Source of the DNA: Kocuria sp.
Lineage (GTDB): Bacteria; Actinomycetota; Actinomycetes; Actinomycetales; Micrococcaceae
Direction: 5' to 3'
NCBI GenBank assembly: GCA_030453435.1
Contig: JAKDKI010000051.1
Coordinates: 1-10,965 of the forward strand
Length of the DNA: 10,965 bases
The notes under the pieces are model-generated. The model searched no databases. It was given only the letters and a program-made list of their open reading frames with translations, and was not told the DNA's origin. Position 1 is the first letter of the stretch. Every line of letters starts with the position of its first letter. Positions 1-6,160 of the stretch are shown here, piece by piece. Both the position numbers and the translations under genes were made by a program.

Positions 1-1089
1 GGCGGTGCCGTCCCCGATCTGGAGACCGAGCACGTCACGCATGCGTTGTTCAATGGGCTTGTCCGTGCGGTAGCCGAACTGGCCGTGCAACAGCAGGCAC
101 TGGGTAATGGCGTCGTGGGCGACCTTGGGTGCCCACCATTTACACATGGCGGCTTCCTTGGTGTGGTTCTGCCCCGTGTCCTTCAAATGAAGGGTCCGTA
201 GACACAACAGCCGCGCGGCGGCGAGCTGGGTTTCCGCCTCCGCCAGCGGGAACGAAACCCCCTGGAACTTGGAGAGGGGCTGGTCGAAGGCCTCTCGGTG
301 GCTCACGTGGTCCCACGTTTCCTCGACCGTGACTTCGGCGGTTCCCAGGCATTGCAGGCCGATGAGCGCACGGGAGAAGTCGAAGCCCTGCATGACCTGA
401 GTGAACCCGGCGCCCTCGGCGCCCAGCAGGTTCGAGGCCGGTACGCGCACGCCGTCGCAGTGGATCAGGCCGCGCTCCACGGCTCGGGTACCGGTGTCCT
501 CGACCGGTTCGATCCGCACGCCGGGGCTGTCCACGTCCAGGACAAAGGCACTGATACCGCGCCCCCTTCCGGCCTCGGGATCGGTCCGGGCGAAAATCAC
601 CGTGGCCTCCGCCTGGGTTGCGAAAGACATCGACTTCACGCCGTCAATGACCCAGGAGTCGCCGTCCTTCCGCGCGGTCATCCGCGGGTTGCCGGCGTCC
701 GAACCTGCATCCGGTTCGGACAGCCCGATCCCCACGATGCCTTCGCCACTCGTGATGCGCGGCACGTACTTCCGTGCGGTTTCCGCAGTGGCGTTGCTGG
801 CCAGGATCTGGCCCACCAGCGAACCCACCACCTGCAGGTATCCCACATTGAAATCACCGCGGGCAATTTGCTCCACAATCAGCCCGGAGGTGAGCCGCGG
901 AAGGTCACGGCCACCGTATTCTGACGGCAACTCAGGACCGATCAGTCCCAGGGCACCGATTTCTCGGCGCAGTTCGGGTTCAATCCGACGAGCAGTTTCG
1001 CGCTCGCGGTACCCGGCGGCCAGTTTCTCCCGGAGCCCGCTGGCTGCGGCCACCAGTTCTTCCTGTGCCGGGCTGAGGATCATTTCCAT
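1..1089 (-). CDS. acyl-CoA dehydrogenase, alicyclic (cyclohexanecarboxyl-CoA) type, C-terminus cut by window edge
   Basis: An FAD-dependent acyl-CoA dehydrogenase of which 363 codons are visible; the 3' end lies outside the window. The ATG at 1089 follows a good Shine-Dalgarno (GAAGGAG, 8 nt upstream). The N-terminal helical domain is residues 1-115. The FAD/substrate signature GLSEPDAGSDAG is at 122-133, the middle beta domain runs to about 225, and the C-terminal helical domain contains LLLHGQFGY (332-340). At the position where this family normally has the catalytic Glu (YEGTS), the protein reads GDGTA, so Asp360 would be the base. Asp at this site is, from memory, a property of dehydrogenases acting on cyclohexane-carboxyl-CoA thioesters. 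It is the third gene of a tetR-badI operon, 65 nt after badI. Likely role: alpha,beta-dehydrogenation of an alicyclic acyl-CoA (AliB/BadJ-like). The family call is very secure; the substrate is inferred from context and from Asp360. Confidence 0.88.
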   Translation of the reverse strand, partial: MEMILSPAQEELVAAASGLREKLAAGYRERETARRIEPELRREIGALGLIGPELPSEYGGRDLPRLTSGLIVEQIARGDFNVGYLQVVGSLVGQILASNATAETARKYVPRITSGEGIVGIGLSEPDAGSDAGNPRMTARKDGDSWVIDGVKSMSFATQAEATVIFARTDPEAGRGRGISAFVLDVDSPGVRIEPVEDTGTRAVERGLIHCDGVRVPASNLLGAEGAGFTQVMQGFDFSRALIGLQCLGTAEVTVEETWDHVSHREAFDQPLSKFQGVSFPLAEAETQLAAARLLCLRTLHLKDTGQNHTKEAAMCKWWAPKVAHDAITQCLLLHGQFGYRTDKPIEQRMRDVLGLQIGDGTA

Positions 1090-1154
1090 GGTGCGGACTC
1101 CTTCGTCTCACGTGCGGCTGTTGCTGTCACGATTACTTCCTGAACCGGGCCGAA

Positions 1155-1979
1155 TCAGTGACTGATCACATGGCTGTTGAAATCGGGCATGCGCTTCTCA
1201 GCGAACGCCGCTGCGCCCTCCTGGCCCTCCGGGGATTCGGTGAACAGGTCGAGCCCGGACATCGCCAGGTTGGACAGCCCCGCCTGGTGATCCGTGTCCG
1301 CGTTGAAGGACTGTTTGAGGAAGCGCAGCGCGGTGGGTGACTTCTCCGCGATCTCCGCGGCCCATGACTTGGCCTCGTCCAAGAGCTGGTCCGGTTCCAC
1401 CACGGTGTTGACCAGGCCCCAGCGTTCGGCAGTTGCGGCGTCGTACTGGCGGCACAGGTACCAGATCTCTCGGGCTCGTTTCTCCCCCACCACTCGGGCC
1501 AAGTAGGCCGAACCGAAGCCGGCATCGAACGAGCCGACCTTGGGGCCGGACTGGCCGAACCGGGCAGTGGACGAGGCGATCGTCAGGTCGCAGATCACGT
1601 GCAGCACGTGACCGCCACCGATGGCCAGGCCGTTGACCGCGGCGATCACCGGTTTCGGGATGTCCCGGATGGTTTTGTGCAGGTTGCCGATCTCGAACAT
1701 TCCGGACGGGGACGGTCCGTAGTCACCGGTCTCGGCGCGCTGCTTGACGTCACCGCCGGTGCAGAAGGCTTTTTCGCCGGCGCCGGTCAGAATCACAGCT
1801 TGCACGTTCCTGTCGGCCCAGGCGAGGCGGAAGGCCGTGATCAGCTCGTGCACGGTCTGTGCGCGGAACGCGTTATAGCGCTGCGGCCGGTTCATGGTGA
1901 TCACTGCGGTGGGGCCGTCAATTTCGTACACAATGTCTTCGAACTCGGGAGCTGCGGGTGCGGTGGTTTGATCAGTCAT
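1155..1979 (-). CDS. badI: 2-ketocyclohexanecarboxyl-CoA hydrolase-like crotonase (BadI/MenB group)
   Basis: A 274-residue crotonase-superfamily protein. BadI opens the ring of 2-ketocyclohexanecarboxyl-CoA to pimeloyl-CoA; its close relative MenB closes the naphthoate ring. Visible marks shared by both are NRPQRYNAFR (30-39), the first oxyanion loop FCTGGD (72-77), IGGGHVL (120-126), FGQSGPKVGSFDAGFG (141-156) with Ser150 and Asp152, and AREIWYLCRQY (169-179). The stretch LHKTIRDIPKPVIAAVNG (100-117) and the short N-terminus read more like BadI than MenB. The partners, a TetR regulator and an Asp-type acyl-CoA dehydrogenase, also suit catabolism rather than menaquinone synthesis. The Tyr near the C-terminus of MenB (LFYMTEEG) is Thr247 here, which is odd. 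The ATG lies 3 nt after the tetR stop and its Shine-Dalgarno (AGAGGA) is inside the tetR end, so the genes are co-transcribed. MenB remains a minor alternative. Confidence 0.78.
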   Translation of the reverse strand: MTDQTTAPAAPEFEDIVYEIDGPTAVITMNRPQRYNAFRAQTVHELITAFRLAWADRNVQAVILTGAGEKAFCTGGDVKQRAETGDYGPSPSGMFEIGNLHKTIRDIPKPVIAAVNGLAIGGGHVLHVICDLTIASSTARFGQSGPKVGSFDAGFGSAYLARVVGEKRAREIWYLCRQYDAATAERWGLVNTVVEPDQLLDEAKSWAAEIAEKSPTALRFLKQSFNADTDHQAGLSNLAMSGLDLFTESPEGQEGAAAFAEKRMPDFNSHVISH

Positions 1980-1982
1980 TGC

Positions 1983-2669
1983 TCAGTCCTCTTTCGGGGT
2001 GAGGTAACGGGTGTACTCGGTGTGATGTTCGGGAGCCAGTGCGGCAGAAAGTACGAGCGCCAGCTGGCCGGAGATGTAGCTGCCCACGGTGTGCTGGGGT
2101 TGGAAGTACCAGGACTTCAAGGCCCATCCATGGGCAAGCAGCACGAGGTTGAAGGCGAACAGATCCACGTCCAACGCAGCGAAGAGGCCGGCATCCACGG
2201 CGTCCTGGGTGGCTTGTCCGAGAGGTTTCACGGAGGCCATTTCCAGGTCCTTGATGACCCTCCGGTTCTCTGCGGACAGCCTGCTGCTCTCGCGGTAAGT
2301 GATCACGGAGGCCTCGCTGTTCTCGGCGATCACCCTGCAGTAGGCGTCGAACCCGGCGGCCACGCGATCCACGGGGTCGTCCCCCGCAGCGAGGATCGCT
2401 GCCGGTACCCGGGCATCGATGTCCTCGAGCACCCCCACGATCACGCTGCGCAGCACTTCTTCCTTGTTCGAGAAGTACCGGTAGATCAAACCCACACTCA
2501 CGCCGGCTTCCTGCGCCACGCTCTGCATAGACATTTGCTCGCTGCCCTTGCCCTGCAGCACTTTCACGGCCGCCGCCAGCAATTGACGACGCCGCGCACG
2601 CGTCCTTGCGTCGCGGGCCGCCTCGACCGGTTCGGCCCCGGAAACCTGGGTAAGTGAATCTGTATTCAT
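1983..2669 (-). CDS. TetR-family transcriptional repressor of the alicyclic-acid operon
   Basis: A 228-residue TetR/AcrR regulator, first gene of the operon with badI and the acyl-CoA dehydrogenase. The N-terminal DNA-binding domain contains the helix-turn-helix at about 47-66 (MSMQSVAQEAGVSVGLIYRY), followed by FSNKEEVL, the standard TetR signature. The all-helical C-terminal domain (about 75-215) should bind the inducer and dimerise. An in-frame GTG exists at 2690, but it lies inside the promoter spacer upstream of the predicted transcription start, so the ATG at 2669 is chosen; the mRNA is probably leaderless. Two copies of an 18-bp palindrome cover the -10, the transcription start and the start codon, which points to strong autorepression and control of the whole operon. 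The inducer is probably an acyl-CoA intermediate of the pathway (inference from neighbours). The family call is certain; the ligand is unknown. Confidence 0.9.
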   Translation of the reverse strand: MNTDSLTQVSGAEPVEAARDARTRARRRQLLAAAVKVLQGKGSEQMSMQSVAQEAGVSVGLIYRYFSNKEEVLRSVIVGVLEDIDARVPAAILAAGDDPVDRVAAGFDAYCRVIAENSEASVITYRESSRLSAENRRVIKDLEMASVKPLGQATQDAVDAGLFAALDVDLFAFNLVLLAHGWALKSWYFQPQHTVGSYISGQLALVLSAALAPEHHTEYTRYLTPKED

Positions 2670-2670
2670 T
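2653..2670. promoter_or_regulatory. operator half-match site 1, across the tetR start codon
   Basis: The 18-mer AGTGAATCTGTATTCATT matches the perfect palindrome at 2674-2691 in 15 of 18 bases, with differences only in the second half. It overlaps the tetR start codon at 2667-2669. The 21-bp centre-to-centre distance puts both sites on the same DNA face, as expected for cooperative TetR binding. Binding itself is inferred. Confidence 0.65.
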
Positions 2671-2673
2671 AAT

Positions 2674-2691
2674 AGTGAATCTAGATTCACT
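2674..2691. promoter_or_regulatory. operator site 2, perfect 18-bp palindrome over the tetR -10 element
   Basis: AGTGAATCTAGATTCACT is exactly its own reverse complement. It contains the whole -10 hexamer TAGATT of the tetR-badI promoter (2678-2683). Its position, perfect dyad symmetry and partial repetition at 2653-2670 make it the probable TetR operator. A protein bound here would block RNA polymerase directly. Confidence 0.8.
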
Positions 2692-2706
2692 TCCTGGGCG
2701 CGTCAA
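2678..2706 (-). promoter_or_regulatory. sigma-70-type promoter of the tetR-badI-dehydrogenase operon
   Basis: On the minus strand the -35 TTGACG (2706 to 2701) is followed by exactly 17 nt and the -10 TAGATT (2683 to 2678). Transcription should begin about 7-8 nt later, at 2669-2671, which is at or just before the tetR ATG (2669). The transcript would be leaderless, as is common in actinobacteria. This is the only promoter in the window with both hexamers convincing. Confidence 0.7.
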
Positions 2707-2789
2707 GGGGTGGCTCGGAAAAGTCAGGGAAATTCTTGGTGCCTGCGGTCACGAGAGGCGACCCGGATCGAACGCCCAGATATCGACAG

Positions 2790-3737
2790 TCAGGCGCGAA
2801 CGAGCCCGGGCACCAGTCGAACCATGGCCACCATGACCAGCAGTTCCACCAGCGTTTGAGTCACCACGACCAACGGTGCCAGGTCCATGGCCGCTGGCAG
2901 TGCAAGGGCCAGTGGGAGGATCACCAGGGAATTGCGCGTGACACCGGAGAAGACGAGCGCGCGTCTCGCGACGACGTCGTATCCACTGCGCCGCCCCACC
3001 CACTGGCCCAGGCCGAACATAATGACCGCGAAGGCGAAAAATATCGGGATCACCGCGAGCAACGCTGACAATTGGACATTGACGCTTGCGATTTGGGAGG
3101 TGACCACCACGGCCAGGGTGAGCATCATGAGCGGGACCATTGCGGCCACGGCAGTGCCCTCCAGAACGTGACCTACGCGAGTGCGGGCTGCCAGCTGAGT
3201 CAGGATGGCCGCCCCGAGTGGCAGCACGATCAACAGCGCGAACGCCTCAACGAACGGGCCGAAGTCCACAACCGAAACCATGTCCGCACCGGCCATGAGC
3301 CACAAGTAGCCCGGCAACAGCAGCATTTGCGCGAGCATGAGAACCGGCGACACCGCGAGGAGACGGTCATTCGCTCCGCCGGCCAGGCCTGTGAAGACCA
3401 CGACGTAGTCCACACACGGACACAGCAGCACCAAGAGAACCCCGGCGAGCAAAGCCTGGTCGTGGGTGACGAACCGCGACAGCCCGAACACCACGATCGG
3501 CACCAGGACGAAGTTCAACCACAGCGTGGATCGCAAGAATTTCCAGTCACGCACAACCGCATTCAACCGGGTGAACGGGATCCCCAGGAAGGTCGCGTAG
3601 AGCAGCAAGCCGAGCACGGGATTGATCAGAGTCTCCGCCGGGGCCGCAATCTCGGGAAACGCCAGGCCCACGATCACGGCGAACCCGATGGAGGCGAGGT
3701 ACAACACCACTTGATGCCGTTCGAACCACTGAATCAC
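2790..3737 (-). CDS. SBF-domain membrane transporter (bile-acid symporter/ACR3 superfamily)
   Basis: A 315-residue integral membrane protein with ten hydrophobic segments (roughly 10-27, 36-55, 70-89, 94-115, 127-150, 160-180, 195-217, 225-249, 260-282, 287-310). This is the count expected for the BASS/ACR3 fold. The fourth segment holds CPCVDYVVVFTGLAGG (106-121), related to the conserved Cys region of ACR3-like arsenite exporters. The ninth contains FSGVTRNSLVILPLALALP (263-281), typical of the superfamily. Automated annotation would probably say arsenic resistance, but no ArsR, ArsC or ArsD gene lies nearby. Its downstream neighbour is the alicyclic-acid operon, so uptake of an organic anion is a fair alternative. 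The start is GTG at 3737; TAACCT at 3750-3745 lies 7 nt before it, so the mRNA may be leaderless. A 6-bp inverted repeat (CTCGAC/GTCGAG, 3737-3742 and 3759-3764) brackets that -10. Substrate unknown. Confidence 0.82.
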   Translation of the reverse strand: MIQWFERHQVVLYLASIGFAVIVGLAFPEIAAPAETLINPVLGLLLYATFLGIPFTRLNAVVRDWKFLRSTLWLNFVLVPIVVFGLSRFVTHDQALLAGVLLVLLCPCVDYVVVFTGLAGGANDRLLAVSPVLMLAQMLLLPGYLWLMAGADMVSVVDFGPFVEAFALLIVLPLGAAILTQLAARTRVGHVLEGTAVAAMVPLMMLTLAVVVTSQIASVNVQLSALLAVIPIFFAFAVIMFGLGQWVGRRSGYDVVARRALVFSGVTRNSLVILPLALALPAAMDLAPLVVVTQTLVELLVMVAMVRLVPGLVRA

Positions 3738-3744
3738 TCGACCA

Positions 3745-3750
3745 AGGTTA
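3745..3750 (-). promoter_or_regulatory. candidate -10 element for the SBF transporter
   Basis: Read on the minus strand this is TAACCT, ending 7 nt before the GTG start, the spacing expected for a leaderless transcript. No convincing -35 is found 16-18 nt upstream, so this is tentative. It lies between the arms of the small inverted repeat CTCGAC/GTCGAG. Confidence 0.3.
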
Positions 3751-3787
3751 GTTCACGCGTCGAGGGTCCGATCATTGCCCGACATAC

Positions 3788-3823
3788 AGGGAGCTCCCCG
3801 CCCGTTCGGATGAGGAGCTCCCT
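3788..3823 (-). terminator. strong hairpin after yceI, probable transcription terminator
   Basis: AGGGAGCTCC (3788-3797) and its exact complement GGAGCTCCCT (3814-3823) form a 10-bp stem with a 16-nt loop, 18 nt after the yceI stop. In the yceI direction the hairpin is followed only by GTATGTCGG, a poor U-tract. It may therefore terminate imperfectly and let some transcript pass into the transporter gene. Each arm contains GGAGCTCC, which is itself palindromic, so the DNA could also be a protein site. Confidence 0.65.
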
Positions 3824-3841
3824 TAAAGAGGTATTGCGGAC

Positions 3842-4441
3842 TTACTGGTCCTTGATCAGCGACAGCTCGAATTCCAGGCTGATCTTGTCGCTGACCAGGA
3901 CTCCGCCGGAGTCCAAGGGGGTGTTCCAGGAGACGCCCCAGTCCTTGCGGTCGATGCGCCGACCGCCTTCGAGGCCGGCACGCAGGCCACCGGTGGGATC
4001 GGTGTCGATACCCAGGAGTTCCATGGGGATGGTGATGGGGCGGGTGATACCGCGAATGGTCAGGTCACCGGAGATGATGAACTGCGACTCGTCCACTTCA
4101 TCCAGTCCGGTGGACTTGAAGATGATCTCGGGGTGGTTCTCCGCATCGAAGAAGTCAGCACTGCGCAAGTGCTGATCACGCTGGCTGTTGCGGGTATCAA
4201 CGCTCTGGACCTCGAGCCTGACCTCCACCGTGGAGTTATCCCAATTCTCCGTGTCCAAGTGCGCATGTCCTTCAACGTCGTTGAAGGCCCCGCGCACTCG
4301 AGTCACCATCGCGTGGCGGGTGGAGAACCCGAAGCGACAGTGCGACGGGTCGATGGACCAGTCGCCGTTCAATGTCGAATCAATTGCCAAAAAAGACACC
4401 CCCATGTCAGGACCGGCTGAACTGGTGTACTCGAACGGCAT
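3842..4441 (-). CDS. yceI: YceI family lipid-binding protein, cytosolic form
   Basis: A YceI-like beta-barrel (lipocalin-like) protein of 199 residues. Members with known structures bind isoprenoid or other amphipathic chains in the barrel. Visible family marks are WSIDPSHCRFGFSTRHAMVTRVRGAF (split here: strand one about residues 29-37, the following turn and strand to about 53), then SVDTRNSQRDQHLRSADFFD near 85-105, the TIRGITRPI strand at about 130-138, and the closing DRKDWGVSWN and GGVLVSDKISL near the C-terminus. There is no signal peptide or lipobox, so it stays in the cytosol, unlike the periplasmic E. coli protein. The ATG at 4441 is used because GAAGG lies 11 nt upstream; an in-frame TTG at 4459 or an ATG at 4405 are alternatives. 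It is followed by a hairpin. Its role next to the transporter is not evident. Confidence 0.87.
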   Translation of the reverse strand: MPFEYTSSAGPDMGVSFLAIDSTLNGDWSIDPSHCRFGFSTRHAMVTRVRGAFNDVEGHAHLDTENWDNSTVEVRLEVQSVDTRNSQRDQHLRSADFFDAENHPEIIFKSTGLDEVDESQFIISGDLTIRGITRPITIPMELLGIDTDPTGGLRAGLEGGRRIDRKDWGVSWNTPLDSGGVLVSDKISLEFELSLIKDQ

Positions 4442-4740
4442 TGTCCGTTCAACCTTCAACCCATGTAGTTATGCGCCATGTCACTGAGACTGCTCAGATC
4501 TTCAACCCAAAGTATTCAAAAGCAATCATTCCGGACTGGACCCTGGTCACGCTACCCCATTGTTGGTGACGCTTGAGGGAGGGCCTCCGTGTGCCTGGGC
4601 AAACTCTTCAACTTACTTGTGAGTAACGAACTTCAGTGTTTTCCCACGTCACACGGCGCTGGTATGGGTCGGCCTCGCCGCGGCCCAACGCACCTTCACA
4701 CGGGATGGGAGTCCGCCCTCCTAAAGATAGGGTGGAATCC
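4442..4740. other. divergent intergenic region between yceI and the dehydrogenase operon
   Basis: This 299-bp gap must hold the promoters for yceI (leftward) and the 4741 operon (rightward). I see no credible small gene. The 10-mer CTTCAACCCA occurs twice in direct orientation (4454-4463 and 4500-4509), close upstream of yceI. TAGGGT at 4728-4733 ends 7 nt before the ATG at 4741 and could be a -10 for a leaderless operon, but no matching -35 is visible. The composition is less GC-rich around 4490-4530 than in the genes. Confidence 0.5.
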
Positions 4741-5718
4741 ATGGGCTGGCAGTACTGGACGGAATCGGCAGGCACGAGCGCGTGGCGGGAGGTGCCCGAA
4801 CCCCACGCTGACATCGCCGCGGGTGAGCTGCGAGTTCACACCGTGGCAACCGCCGTTTCTCGTGGTACCGAAACATTGGTTCACACGGGCAAGGTTCCGC
4901 AGGCCATCGCGCATCTGATGCGAGCGCCACAGCAGCTGGGAGATTTCCCGTTCCCCGTGTCCTACGGATATCTGGGTGTGGGCGTGGTCGATGAGGGGCC
5001 CGACGAATGGCGCGGTGCTCGAGTGTTCGGCCTGCTGCCTCACCACACCCACCACGTGGTCACGGCGGACGACGTCCAGCGCATTCCCGACGACGTCCCC
5101 GACCACCGCGCGCTGCTCGCCGGCGCGACCGAGACCGGGCTGAACATTCTCTGGCAGGAGCCCCCGCGCATTGCGGACCGGGTCGCCATCATCGGAGCCG
5201 GCATGATCGGCACGGCCACCGCGCTGCTCGCCTCCGGAATGACATTGGACCGCCTCGAAGTTCTGGAAACCAACCCGGAGCGCCGCAGGCTGCTGATGTC
5301 CCTTGGCCTCACCGCCGTGGATCCGGACGAGGCGTCCCCGGACAACGACATCGTTATTCATACCTCCGGCACCGAACCCGGTTTGGCCCGTGCACTGGAG
5401 ATCACCGGTGACGACGGCACGGTCGTGGAGGCCTCGTGGTTCGGTTCCCGCGCGCCCGCCGTTCCGTTGGGTGCAGATTTCCATGCCCGTCGGCTGTCGA
5501 TCGTGGCCAGCCAGGTGGGCCAGGTCGCGGAGGGACGTCGGGCCCGGCGCACCCGCCCAGAGAGACTACAAACCGCGCTGCGCACGCTGCGCGATGAACG
5601 TTTCGACGCGCTACTGACCGGCGAATCACCCCGCCACGACCTGCCCGAGGTGATGAACGCAATCACCGGGGACACCGACCTGGCTCGCTCCACCCTCTGC
5701 CACGTCCTGACCTACTGA
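4741..5718 (+). CDS. zinc-independent medium-chain dehydrogenase/reductase, first gene of the pterin-like operon
   Basis: A 325-residue MDR-superfamily oxidoreductase. The N-terminal GroES-like domain has VSRGTETLVHTGKVP (39-53) and GDFPFPVSYGYLGVG (67-81). The Rossmann domain has IIGAGMIGTA (150-159), and Glu176 at the end of the second strand suggests NAD(H). The late motif VVEASWFG (228-235) is also typical of the SRGTE subgroup. The only cysteine is Cys320, so neither the catalytic nor the structural zinc site of alcohol dehydrogenases exists, despite the zinc-binding label such proteins often receive. The ATG at 4741 is favoured because homologous sequence begins there; GTG at 4730 is also in frame. 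The next gene follows after 58 nt on the same strand. The substrate is unknown; by context it should reduce or oxidise an intermediate of the glycosylated product proposed for this cluster. Confidence 0.85.
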   Translation: MGWQYWTESAGTSAWREVPEPHADIAAGELRVHTVATAVSRGTETLVHTGKVPQAIAHLMRAPQQLGDFPFPVSYGYLGVGVVDEGPDEWRGARVFGLLPHHTHHVVTADDVQRIPDDVPDHRALLAGATETGLNILWQEPPRIADRVAIIGAGMIGTATALLASGMTLDRLEVLETNPERRRLLMSLGLTAVDPDEASPDNDIVIHTSGTEPGLARALEITGDDGTVVEASWFGSRAPAVPLGADFHARRLSIVASQVGQVAEGRRARRTRPERLQTALRTLRDERFDALLTGESPRHDLPEVMNAITGDTDLARSTLCHVLTY

Positions 5719-5776
5719 CCAGCTCGTTCCAGAGTCCCATCCACAAACCATCGCCACCCACCCGAGCAGGAGACCC

Positions 5777-6160
5777 ATGTACAGCCTCACTGTCAACGAT
5801 CACGTGATGATCGCCCACAGCCTGCCCGACGAGTTCTTCGGCCCGGCACAGGGTATGCACGGCGCCACCCTCACCGTTGAGGCCACGTTCAGCCGCGCTG
5901 AATTGGACGAGCACGCGGTGGTCCTGGACATCGGTCAGGCCATGGACATGCTCGATGACGCTCTCTCCCCGCTGCGCTACGCCAACCTGGACGAACACCC
6001 CGATTTCAAGGGCAAGCTCTCCACCACCGAGGCGACCGCGCACTACATCGGTCAGCGGCTCGCGGACTCCCTGAGCGATCAACCGGATGTCGGAATCACC
6101 GTGACCCTCACCGAGAATCCCCGCGCCAAGGTCGCCTACACAGTCCCCGGACGCCCGTGA
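5777..6160 (+). CDS. 6-pyruvoyl-tetrahydropterin synthase/QueD-fold protein lacking the catalytic residues
   Basis: A 127-residue T-fold protein. It follows the PTPS/QueD layout: IAHSLP (12-17), MHGATLTVEA (27-36), VVLDIGQAMDML (48-59), NLDEHPDF (70-77), LSTTEATAHYI (81-91), and the late strand with LTENPR (111-116). Glu113 corresponds to the conserved pterin-binding Glu. True enzymes use a Cys-Asp-His triad and three zinc histidines. Here the protein has no cysteine at all, the Asp-His pair reads Arg67-Tyr68, and the HGH zinc motif reads His28-Gly-Ala30. His14 and His28 remain. It therefore probably binds a pterin-like ligand or does different chemistry, and should not be called queD. AGGAG at 5768-5772 precedes the ATG by 4 nt. 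The stop overlaps the next GTG start (GTGA), so translation is coupled. The fold is confident; the activity is not known. Confidence 0.82.
   Translation: MYSLTVNDHVMIAHSLPDEFFGPAQGMHGATLTVEATFSRAELDEHAVVLDIGQAMDMLDDALSPLRYANLDEHPDFKGKLSTTEATAHYIGQRLADSLSDQPDVGITVTLTENPRAKVAYTVPGRP

Noticed and set aside
298..1165. Long plus-strand open frames opposite the acyl-CoA dehydrogenase
   Set aside because: They are antisense shadows of a well-recognised dehydrogenase; their translation shows no family motif and the GC-rich third positions explain the openness.
1155..1979. Annotation as menaquinone MenB
   Set aside because: The sequence is close to MenB, but the operon has no men genes and contains a TetR regulator and an acyl-CoA dehydrogenase; motif wording is nearer BadI.
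1599..2657. 352-codon plus-strand open frame opposite badI and tetR
   Set aside because: It spans two clearly coding genes on the other strand, is rich in His/Gly/Arg and has no domain signature.
2670..2690. Longer tetR start at GTG 2690
   Set aside because: It falls inside the promoter spacer and operator, upstream of the predicted transcription start.
2790..3737. Arsenic-resistance operon
   Set aside because: No arsR, arsC, arsD or arsA gene is adjacent; only the transporter fold recalls ACR3.
3072..4175. 367-codon plus-strand open frame opposite the transporter and yceI
   Set aside because: It bridges two real genes and a terminator hairpin, and its composition is highly polar and low in hydrophobic residues.
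5777..6160. Queuosine biosynthesis enzyme QueD
   Set aside because: All catalytic residues are missing and no queC, queE or folE gene is nearby.
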